Part shown: positions 19,161 to 25,999 of the stretch, piece after piece
Layout of the letters: each line of letters opens with the position of its first letter
Position numbering within the stretch: the stretch's first letter is position 1
Assembly: GCA_029057985.1 (NCBI GenBank)
Contig: JAIDYR010000068.1
Location: 1 to 54,527 of the forward strand
DNA: 54,527 bases
DNA from: Muribaculaceae bacterium
Lineage (GTDB): Bacteria; Bacteroidota; Bacteroidia; Bacteroidales; Muribaculaceae
Reading direction: 5' to 3'
Notes under the pieces: model-generated
The model's database searches: none
The model's input: only the letters and a program-made list of their open reading frames with translations
What the model was told of the DNA's origin: nothing
Program-made: the position numbers and the translations under genes

Positions 19161-19322
19161 ATGATAAGTCAAAGATTTTCGATTGTTTCTGCAAATCAGA
19201 TCGTAAGTTTTATGAGTCGCGGCAATCCGGATGAAGATAGGATATTGGATTCCATCGAAAGCGTATCCGATCTTTGGGTACTTGCGAATATGAAAGAGAC
19301 TTTTATTGATGAAAACGATTAG
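19161..19322 (+). CDS. 53-residue ORF between sigma factor and caspase genes
   Basis: ATG 19161 to TAG 19320-19322 encodes 53 residues; the 3' end overlaps the start of the caspase gene by 14 bases. The sequence S-F-M-S-R-G-N-P-D-E-D-R-I-L-D-S-I resembles the short N-terminal module of membrane anti-sigma factors, with acidic residues and a helix pair, but lacks a membrane segment and zinc ligands. A cytoplasmic anti-sigma peptide is one possibility. Its position, overlap and acidic composition support a real gene, but no homologue search was possible. Confidence 0.5.
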   Translation: MISQRFSIVSANQIVSFMSRGNPDEDRILDSIESVSDLWVLANMKETFIDEND

Positions 19323-20172
19323 AATTGCATTTCTCTTAGCAGTGATTCTGGCGTGTTTTCTCCCGGGCGGGGCGAAGACACGCCGCGCTGTTGTCATAGG
19401 GCTGGGGAAGCAGCAGGATAAATCATGGGCTAAGATTAATGGCGACAAGGATGTGGCATTGGTAGTCGGGATGCTGAAATCCAACAGGTTTAATGATATC
19501 TCGACTCTGATAAATGAGCAGGCGACAAAAGCAGGAATCGTAAAAGCTTTTAATTCGCTGATAAAGCGTTCGCAAAAAGGGGATATAATATATATCCATT
19601 TTTCGGGTCATGGTCAGTTGATGACTGATGTGGATGGCGATGAAGAAGACGGATTGGATGAGTCATGGATTCCGTATGATGCCCGGATGTATTACGGTCC
19701 TATGGACAGGGGCGAGAAGCATCTGAGCGATGATGAGATAGGCAGGTATATGAGCAGGCTTCGTGAAAAGATAGGGAATTCGGGTGTCATTGCGGTAGTC
19801 GTCGATGCGTGCCATAGCGGAGATTCCACGAGGGATCCGGATGGTAAGGAAGATGTAATAATCCGAGGGGTGGATGCTGATTTCGTAATACCCGGGAAGA
19901 GGCAGATGGCAGGATCGCGTCATGCAGAATCCTGGTTGACGTTAAGTGCCTGTCGGGATTTCCAGATGAATCAGGAGTACAACGGTGTCGGAAAACTCAC
20001 CCATTTCCTCTGCGACAACTGGCGAAGTTTAGTCGGAAAGCCGGATAAGGATATTCTCAAAGTAATAGATCGTGCTTTTGAATCCCGCAAGTATAAAGGA
20101 CCATACGCTCAGAATCCTTATCTTTCGGGAAATTACGGAAATGTTTTTTCACAGATATTTCAAGCAAAATGA
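19309..20172 (+). CDS. Exported caspase-like (C14) peptidase
   Basis: I choose ATG 19309; an upstream in-frame TTG adds only one residue. The 287-residue protein has a signal peptide (MKTIRIAFLL to about residue 22) followed by a caspase-fold domain. The catalytic pair is intact: His101 in HFSGHG and Cys168 in VVDACHSG. This is the metacaspase/C14 pattern, and residues 105-125 are acidic, as in calcium-responsive metacaspases. Export to the periplasm is predicted. The stop overlaps the start of the second sigma factor gene by ATGA. The substrate could be an anti-sigma factor or an envelope protein; that is inference. Confidence 0.88.
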   Translation: MKTIRIAFLLAVILACFLPGGAKTRRAVVIGLGKQQDKSWAKINGDKDVALVVGMLKSNRFNDISTLINEQATKAGIVKAFNSLIKRSQKGDIIYIHFSGHGQLMTDVDGDEEDGLDESWIPYDARMYYGPMDRGEKHLSDDEIGRYMSRLREKIGNSGVIAVVVDACHSGDSTRDPDGKEDVIIRGVDADFVIPGKRQMAGSRHAESWLTLSACRDFQMNQEYNGVGKLTHFLCDNWRSLVGKPDKDILKVIDRAFESRKYKGPYAQNPYLSGNYGNVFSQIFQAK

Positions 20173-20825
20173 TTTTTTTTCGAAGAAGTAAAGGATATAG
20201 CGATATTCAGGTCGTCAGAGCATACCAGACCGGTGACAAAAAGGTGCAGCAGTATTGGTATGACGCGTGTTTGCGCCAGTTTGGAAAAGGCACGTTCCGG
20301 TATGGATCGCTGACGGATTATGATCGCGAAGATCTTTTCCAGAATTCCTTCATACTCCTTTGGGAAAAGATGGAGTCGCGGCAGATTCATGTCGTAGATG
20401 ATACGATATGGGTAGCGACGCGTCAAGGGGAGAGGGAGGTAACGGAATTAATGGCGTATTTCATGAGAATCGTCAAGAATAAATATCTTGAGCTTCTGAG
20501 GTCGGGGAAGTTTATTGTGGAGATTAATCCTGAGATCACTTCTTCCGGAGATGATATCGGAGATGAATTTGCGGATGATCCATTCTGGGACGAGGACCCT
20601 GAGGTTGAGAAAGACCGCATTGTAAGTCAGTGTCTTCTCTCTCTTCCCAAGAGTTGCCTGGAGATCCTGACCATGTTCTATTACCAAAAGAAATCTCTTG
20701 AGGAAATTCTTGCAGAGCGCCCGGAAAATACTTCATACGCCGGGCTGAAGAGTCGCAAATCCAAGTGTATGGCTAATCTGAAGAAGCGAATAAATGAGTC
20801 ATTCGCAAAGGCTGGACTTAAATAA
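20169..20825 (+). CDS. ECF-type sigma-70 factor, second
   Basis: The 218-residue product has a region 2 part (about 15-105, with D-R-E-D-L-F-Q-N-S-F-I-L-L-W-E) and a region 4 part (about 155-210, L-P-K-S-C-L-E-I-L-T-M-F-Y-Y, then S-R-K-S-K-C-M), typical of ECF sigma factors. An acidic linker lies between them. It starts within the caspase stop codon, so translation is probably coupled. A membrane protein of anti-sigma-like layout follows after 99 bases. It is distinct in sequence from the first sigma factor. Confidence 0.87.
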   Translation: MIFFRRSKGYSDIQVVRAYQTGDKKVQQYWYDACLRQFGKGTFRYGSLTDYDREDLFQNSFILLWEKMESRQIHVVDDTIWVATRQGEREVTELMAYFMRIVKNKYLELLRSGKFIVEINPEITSSGDDIGDEFADDPFWDEDPEVEKDRIVSQCLLSLPKSCLEILTMFYYQKKSLEEILAERPENTSYAGLKSRKSKCMANLKKRINESFAKAGLK

Positions 20826-20859
20826 TTTAAGTTTTGCTTCGCAACTCACATTATTTAAG

Positions 20860-20880
20860 TAATAAGTAATAAGTAGTAAG
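20860..20880 (+). repeat. Three 7-base tandem repeats
   Basis: TAATAAG, TAATAAG and TAGTAAG lie in tandem in the 99-base gap before the membrane protein gene, following a palindrome CTTAAAT-A-ATTTAAG (20817-20831) at the sigma factor stop. Slippage here could change spacing in the leader. Confidence 0.6.
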
Positions 20881-20924
20881 TAATCATAGAATTACATAAC
20901 TTGCGAAAGATAAGACTATAAAAG

Positions 20925-21509
20925 ATGAATGAGGAGAATATAGATAATAGAATTGAGCGGGTCATAGGTAAGGTCGCTTCTAAAAAAGAGATGATGGACC
21001 GCTGGAAGCGTGACTATGAAGAGGAGCAATCTCGAAAGAGAACCATAAGGAAGCGATGGATGCTTTACGGTATTCCTGCGGCAGCCTCCGTAGTAGTCAT
21101 ATGCGTTATCGGATTGACTGTCTTGCGGCCAAAGGTTGGATCCCCGGATCATGAATTGTCGAATGTCACGGATATAGAGAATGTCAATTATCCCGTCTTT
21201 CGCGGTGGAGAATCTGACATGAATGAAATATCCGGCTTGATAGAATCGGGCAAATATGATGAAGCGATGTCTGCGATAGATTCCGCGATGAAGGATACAG
21301 TCATAGATGCATCAGTCACTCCCGAGCGCCGCGAATATCTTGAATCTGTCCTTGCGGATCGTCATTATGAACTGACCTGGCTTAAGATTCAAGTCCTGAT
21401 TAAGATCGGCAGATGCGACGAGGCAAAGGGATTGCTCAAGTCATACATAGGACTTGAAGGGGATCATAAAGAAGAAGCGGACAAGTTATTCAAATCTATT
21501 GATAAATGA
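20925..21509 (+). CDS. Single-pass membrane protein, anti-sigma-like layout
   Basis: The 194-residue protein has a short charged cytoplasmic N-terminus (about 1-43), one membrane segment (about 44-64, Y-G-I-P-A-A-A-S-V-V-V-I-C) and an outside part with a helical, TPR-like pair of repeats (I-E-S-G-K-Y-D-E-A and I-K-I-G-R-C-D-E-A). A cytoplasmic helix, a single membrane pass and an outer sensor domain, encoded right after an ECF sigma factor, match the general layout of an anti-sigma factor; no sequence motif proves it. Its stop overlaps the CHAT gene start by ATGA. Confidence 0.72.
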   Translation: MNEENIDNRIERVIGKVASKKEMMDRWKRDYEEEQSRKRTIRKRWMLYGIPAAASVVVICVIGLTVLRPKVGSPDHELSNVTDIENVNYPVFRGGESDMNEISGLIESGKYDEAMSAIDSAMKDTVIDASVTPERREYLESVLADRHYELTWLKIQVLIKIGRCDEAKGLLKSYIGLEGDHKEEADKLFKSIDK

Positions 21510-23749
21510 GAAAAATATTTATATTGATCGTTCTGGCTTTTGCAGCATTGGGAGCGAAACCCCAAATCTATAATAATTTCCTGGAGGCCGGAAAGTATGC
21601 TTCTGCCGATAAGAATTATCCTTTGGCTTTGTATTTTCTTGAAGAGGCCGAATCATTGATCCCGGGGGATTCAATAGTGGATCGATACATAGTCAGTGCG
21701 CGGCTCAGAGATGCAAATAAAGAACTCGGAAATTATGATCGTGCGCTCAAATATGGGGAGGACTGCATCGGGATTCTTAAAAGTCTGGGAGGAGACTCAA
21801 CTCCGGAATTAATGACTGACTATGCGGCCCAAGCTATTATTTATGCCCGTAAGAAGGATATATCCAAAGCTAAAAGTTATCCGGATTCTATATTAAGAAT
21901 CGTCTCCAATCCCGATCTGAATATGGCTTATCAGAAGCAGGGAGTAACCCTGATGGGGCTTATTTATGGAAAAGTAGGCGATTGGCCTATGGCTGAGTCC
22001 GCCTATGAACTTGCTGAAATGTATTCCCGCAGATATCCTCAGTCAGATGATACTCAGCAAAGTCTTAATCTTTTGGGAAATGCGCGATACCAGAACGATA
22101 ATTACGACTCTGCGCTGTCTGCTTATGAGAGTCAGCGCCATATCTGCGAGCGGCTATATGGACGCGACTCGCGCCAATATCAGTGGGCTAATTATTGTAT
22201 GGCCAATATGCTCGCATATATGGGGGATACGTATAATGGAGCCGGAATGTATGCGGATGTGATCAAATGGTATGCAGATAGAATGCTCAGCGACATGCAG
22301 TCGCTCCCTTCTTCGGAGCGGGATGCGTATCTTAGCGATATGCTTGAAATATTGCAGAATGCTATCCCTTTCGGAGTGGCAGCCGGATTTAACGAGGATG
22401 ACTTTACAGATCTTGCCGGTGATTATCTTCTTCTGACAAAGGGGTTGCTTTTGGCTACGGAGAAGTCTACAGCGACATTAATCCGGGAGAATGGCTCGCC
22501 GGAGGAGATAGCGAAGCTTTCTGCTCTGAATGATATGCGACTGCGCCTGGAGGATCTTGTTGCCGATCCGGCAAGTGATCGAAAGGAGGCTCTCAATCTA
22601 TACGCCGAGATAAAGAAATTTGACATGGAATTGGCCGATGCTTGCGCAGGCTATGGTAGCAACGTGGAAGATCTGAATATAATATATGATGACATCAGGG
22701 AGATTCTTAAGGATGATGAGGTAATACTGGATTTTGCTGACTTCAAGCCAAAAAGTCTTCCGCGCCAATACGTATGTTATGAAATCAGGAAGAATCAGAA
22801 ATTCTCAAAGGTCCATTATATCTGCAATGGAGAGCAACTCGATTCGCTACTCAATCTTGAGAAAGGGATATTAAGTAATCTATATTCCGGTGAGGCCGGC
22901 GAAGAGATGGCGTCCCTGATAGGCAAGAGACTTAAAGAGATAGCAGGGGATGCCCGGACCGTCTATTATGTCCCGTCAGGTATTTTCCATAAGCTTGCGA
23001 TAGAAGCAATTCCTGATGGCGAAGGTCGGTTGGCGGATAATTATACTTTCCGCCGACTGTCATCGGCTCGAGAACTTGTCAAAAACGGAAACGAAGAGAT
23101 CAAGCCTTCGGCACTTCTGTATGGCGGATTGACGTATAGTGAGGATGTCCGGCCTCTACCTCGGTCGCTTCAGGAAGTTACCGATATATCGGCTGCGTTA
23201 AAGAGTAAAGTCCCTGTCACGGTATTTTCCGGCAATGAAGGAAGTAAAACAACAATACTGAATCAAAATCTCGACTCGCCCGGAATAATGCATTTTTCTA
23301 CGCATGGTTATTATTATACACCCGACGACAGCAATCTTCCATCTCCGCTTGAAGGCTATAATAATGCCATGGTTCTGACCGGACTGGTAATGTCCGACGG
23401 ATCTTTGGAATCTAAGAGAGGCCTCCTCTCGGCTGCTGAGATAGCGGGATGCTATTTCAAAGATACCTCCATCGCCACTCTTGCGGCGTGCCATTCCGGA
23501 CAGGGTGAGGTCACCTCAGAAGGGATCTATGGATTGCAACGTGCATTCAAAAAAGCCGGAGTGGATACTGTCGTGATGAATCTCTGGGAGGCGAGCGACG
23601 TGGCTACAAAATTATTCATGAAGACTTTCTATCAAGATCTGATCAACGGCAGCCGCGACCGCCACAAAGCCTTCGAAGCAGCGCGATCCGCAGTGCGCCG
23701 CCAATATCCCTCGCCATTCTACTGGGCCGGCTTCGTCATGATCGACTGA
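21506..23749 (+). CDS. Exported TPR-CHAT cysteine peptidase
   Basis: The 747-residue protein has a signal peptide (MRKIFILIVLAFAALG), a series of tetratricopeptide repeats (about 25-270), a helical linker and a C-terminal CHAT domain (about 440-747). The catalytic pair is present: His600 in HFSTHG and Cys662 in LAACHSG, with the usual conserved downstream part (G-L-Q-R-A-F and the W-E-A-S-D-V-A-T stretch). CHAT domains are caspase-related peptidases that often act as effectors or processing proteases; export in Bacteroidota is common for TPR-CHAT proteins. It is the last + strand gene of the island and its 3' end overlaps nth on the other strand by 14 bases. Confidence 0.9.
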   Translation: MRKIFILIVLAFAALGAKPQIYNNFLEAGKYASADKNYPLALYFLEEAESLIPGDSIVDRYIVSARLRDANKELGNYDRALKYGEDCIGILKSLGGDSTPELMTDYAAQAIIYARKKDISKAKSYPDSILRIVSNPDLNMAYQKQGVTLMGLIYGKVGDWPMAESAYELAEMYSRRYPQSDDTQQSLNLLGNARYQNDNYDSALSAYESQRHICERLYGRDSRQYQWANYCMANMLAYMGDTYNGAGMYADVIKWYADRMLSDMQSLPSSERDAYLSDMLEILQNAIPFGVAAGFNEDDFTDLAGDYLLLTKGLLLATEKSTATLIRENGSPEEIAKLSALNDMRLRLEDLVADPASDRKEALNLYAEIKKFDMELADACAGYGSNVEDLNIIYDDIREILKDDEVILDFADFKPKSLPRQYVCYEIRKNQKFSKVHYICNGEQLDSLLNLEKGILSNLYSGEAGEEMASLIGKRLKEIAGDARTVYYVPSGIFHKLAIEAIPDGEGRLADNYTFRRLSSARELVKNGNEEIKPSALLYGGLTYSEDVRPLPRSLQEVTDISAALKSKVPVTVFSGNEGSKTTILNQNLDSPGIMHFSTHGYYYTPDDSNLPSPLEGYNNAMVLTGLVMSDGSLESKRGLLSAAEIAGCYFKDTSIATLAACHSGQGEVTSEGIYGLQRAFKKAGVDTVVMNLWEASDVATKLFMKTFYQDLINGSRDRHKAFEAARSAVRRQYPSPFYWAGFVMID

Positions 23750-24386
23750 CCTCTTCGGGGGAGTAGGAGCGGCAGAGGTCGCGGATGAGGCAGTTGGGGC
23801 AGTCGGGACGGCGGGCTTTGCAGACGTAGCGGCCGTGGAGGATCAGCCAGTGGTGGGCTTTGGGAAGAAGCTCTTCGGGGATGTGCTTTACCAAGGTCTT
23901 TTCTGTGGCCAAGGGTGTCTTTGAATTGCGGGTCAGCCCGATACGGTTGCTGACGCGGAAGACATGGGTATCTACCGCCATGGCAGCTTTGTTCCATACG
24001 ACGGAGAGCATGACGTTGGCCGTCTTTCTGCCGACTCCGGGCAGACGCATGAGATTGTCAATGTCAGATGGCATCTCTGCGTCAAACTCATCGACAAGCA
24101 GCCGTGCCGCATTAAGCAGATGGCGCGTCTTATTGTTGGGGAATGTGACGGATTTGATATATTCATAGACAGTCTCTTCATTGCTGGCAGCGAGCGACTG
24201 CGGATCGGGGAAAGCCTCGAAAAGGGGAGGAGTCACTATATTGACCCGTTTATCCGTGCATTGAGCGGAAAGAATGACCGCGAGCAATAGATGGAAAGGA
24301 GTGTCATAGTTCAGCTCTGTCTTCGGCTCGGGCATCGCTTTGGCAAATCTTTCCATTATTTTGTCGTAGCGTTCTTGAATCTTCAT
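23736..24386 (-). CDS. nth: Endonuclease III
   Basis: The 216-residue product is a DNA glycosylase/AP lyase for oxidised pyrimidines in base excision repair. The helix-hairpin-helix L-P-G-V-G-R-K-T-A carries the catalytic Lys121, Asp139 lies in A-V-D-T-H-V-F-R, and the C-terminal iron-sulphur cluster motif C-x6-C-x2-C-x5-C is complete. Length is normal (E. coli 211). It is the first gene on the right of the island and ends 14 bases inside the CHAT gene. Confidence 0.97.
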   Translation of the reverse strand: MKIQERYDKIMERFAKAMPEPKTELNYDTPFHLLLAVILSAQCTDKRVNIVTPPLFEAFPDPQSLAASNEETVYEYIKSVTFPNNKTRHLLNAARLLVDEFDAEMPSDIDNLMRLPGVGRKTANVMLSVVWNKAAMAVDTHVFRVSNRIGLTRNSKTPLATEKTLVKHIPEELLPKAHHWLILHGRYVCKARRPDCPNCLIRDLCRSYSPEEVSRS

Positions 24387-24447
24387 GTATAGATAATAGA
24401 ATTAAGAGACTGGTTACTAAGGATTGTTAAATTTTAAGTAGAATACG

Positions 24448-24477
24448 CAAGCTCCCTCTGCCGGCAGAGGGAGCTTG
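24448..24477 (-). terminator. 30-base perfect hairpin after pheS
   Basis: CAAGCTCCCTCTG and CAGAGGGAGCTTG flank CCGG and form a perfect 30-base palindrome 40 bases downstream of the pheS stop. There is only a weak T stretch, so termination may be partly Rho-assisted. It separates pheS from nth. Confidence 0.65.
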
Positions 24478-24516
24478 TAATATATTGGGATAATATGTCA
24501 GGCAAGATCGATTGAA

Positions 24517-25542
24517 TTAGCGGGCAGCATCGAATTCGTGGAGGAACCGAACGTCGTTTTCAGAGAACATCCGGAGGTCTTTTACACGATATTTGAGATT
24601 CGTGATTCGCTCGATTCCCATTCCGAATGCGTAACCTGTGAATTCTTTTGAGTCGATGCCGCAGGCTTCAAGGACGTTGGGGTCGACCATACCGCATCCG
24701 AGAATCTCTACCCATCCCGTGCCTTTACAGAATGCACATCCTTTGCCGCCGCATATATGGCAGGAGATATCCATCTCTGCCGATGGCTCCGTGAAGGGGA
24801 AATATGAGGGACGCAGACGGATCTTGGTCTCCGGACCAAACATCTCTCTTGCGAAATAGAGCAGACATTGCTTGAGGTCGGCGAAGGATACATTGCGGTC
24901 AATGTAGAGGCCTTCTACCTGATGGAAGAAGCAATGGGCGCGAGCTGAGATGGCTTCGTTTCTGTAGACCCGTCCGGGGCATATGATGCGGATCGGAGGG
25001 CGATTTGCCTCCATGGTGCGAGTCTGGACAGAGGATGTATGGGTGCGAAGAAGAATATCCTGAGGCGAGCGCGAGATGAAGAATGTGTCCTGCATGTCGC
25101 GGGCCGGATGATCAGGGGGGAAGTTAAGAGAAGAGAATACGTGCCAGTCATCCTCTATTTCGGGACCTTCGGCTATAGTGAAGCCCATCGATCCGAAGAT
25201 TTCGAAAATCTCATTCTTTACCAGAGAAAGGGGATGGCGTGTGCCGAACGGTGTAGGAGTTGAGGTGCGCGTCAGGTCGATATCGGCCATTGCGGATTCC
25301 GCATTCGCACTCAGTGCTTCCTTAAGGGCTGCGAGTTTCTCTGTCGCTGCATTCTTAAGCTGATTGAGTTTCTGTCCCAACTCGCGTTTCTGATCGGCCG
25401 GGACATTGCGGAATTCATTCATGAGCGCTGAAATCTCACCTTTCTTACTGAGATATTTGATGCGGATCTGCTCCACCTCTTCTGCGGAAGAGGCCTTGAG
25501 GTTATTGATATTTTCGAGTATTGAATTTATCTTTTCTATCAT
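24517..25542 (-). CDS. pheS: Phenylalanine-tRNA ligase alpha subunit
   Basis: The 341-residue product is the catalytic subunit of phenylalanyl-tRNA synthetase. A coiled-coil N-terminal arm (about 1-85) is followed by the class II core with motif 2 (F-H-Q-V-E-G-L-Y) and motif 3 (G-M-G-I-E-R-I). Length matches the family (E. coli 327). No pheT lies beside it, so the two subunits are encoded apart, as often in Bacteroidota. A TAACTTTG -7 element lies upstream. Confidence 0.97.
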   Translation of the reverse strand: MIEKINSILENINNLKASSAEEVEQIRIKYLSKKGEISALMNEFRNVPADQKRELGQKLNQLKNAATEKLAALKEALSANAESAMADIDLTRTSTPTPFGTRHPLSLVKNEIFEIFGSMGFTIAEGPEIEDDWHVFSSLNFPPDHPARDMQDTFFISRSPQDILLRTHTSSVQTRTMEANRPPIRIICPGRVYRNEAISARAHCFFHQVEGLYIDRNVSFADLKQCLLYFAREMFGPETKIRLRPSYFPFTEPSAEMDISCHICGGKGCAFCKGTGWVEILGCGMVDPNVLEACGIDSKEFTGYAFGMGIERITNLKYRVKDLRMFSENDVRFLHEFDAAR

Positions 25543-25581
25543 AACGAATTATCAAGCTCTTATTTCAATATATATTAAATG

Positions 25582-25614
25582 CAAAGTTAGCAAAAAATTG
25601 CGGTATAATCGCAA
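25582..25614 (-). promoter_or_regulatory. Probable pheS promoter
   Basis: On the - strand TAACTTTG (25582-25589) fits TAnnTTTG about 40 bases before the pheS start. The -33 region shows only TTG (25612-25614), so the match is partial. Confidence 0.45.
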
Positions 25615-25634
25615 TCTCGCGTATAAAAGCGTGC

Positions 25635-25682
25635 AAAAAAAGACAAGACTTACTCGTGCGACGGTAAGTCTTGTCTTTTTTT
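25635..25682 (-). terminator. Intrinsic terminator of the efflux operon
   Basis: AAAAAAAGACAAGACTTAC (25635-25653) and its perfect complement (25664-25682) flank a 10-base loop and end in T tracts on both strands. It lies 22 bases after the last gene of the RND operon. Confidence 0.92.
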
Positions 25683-25704
25683 GCGATAGATTTTACCCGG
25701 GGGA

Positions 25705-25998
25705 TCAGATCGTATTTTCTACATTCCAGGTGAATGCGCGGAGTCCGAGCAGAGGCTTGGATTCATCGAGAGCATGGAGACGGGAGAGGAGATTGTCGAC
25801 GCGCGAATCCTCCACGAATGTGATCAGAGCTGAAGCGAGGGCCGGCCAGGCGTGGGTTCCGTAGTGGGGTTCGCCTTTGACGGAGCCGCGGCCCTGCACA
25901 TTCCCGAAGGCTGTGAATCCACGGCAAGACAGGCGGTCGAGGATTTCTATTATTGCCTCATGATGAGCCTGATCGTAGGATATGAATACGGCTTTCAT
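25705..25998 (-). CDS. P-II-like small protein coupled to the RND pump
   Basis: I choose the start at 25998, just after the pump gene stop (26000-26002), because the longer frame runs back into that gene. The 97-residue product begins M-K-A-V-F-I-S-Y-D-Q and has a beta-alpha-beta layout like P-II/CutA-type ferredoxin folds, with H-Y-G-T-H-A-W and F-V-E-D-S. Proteins of this type are often encoded at the end of RND operons in Bacteroidales. It could sense a ligand or metal and adjust the pump; no data here prove it. Confidence 0.65.
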   Translation of the reverse strand: MKAVFISYDQAHHEAIIEILDRLSCRGFTAFGNVQGRGSVKGEPHYGTHAWPALASALITFVEDSRVDNLLSRLHALDESKPLLGLRAFTWNVENTI

Positions 25999-25999
25999 T

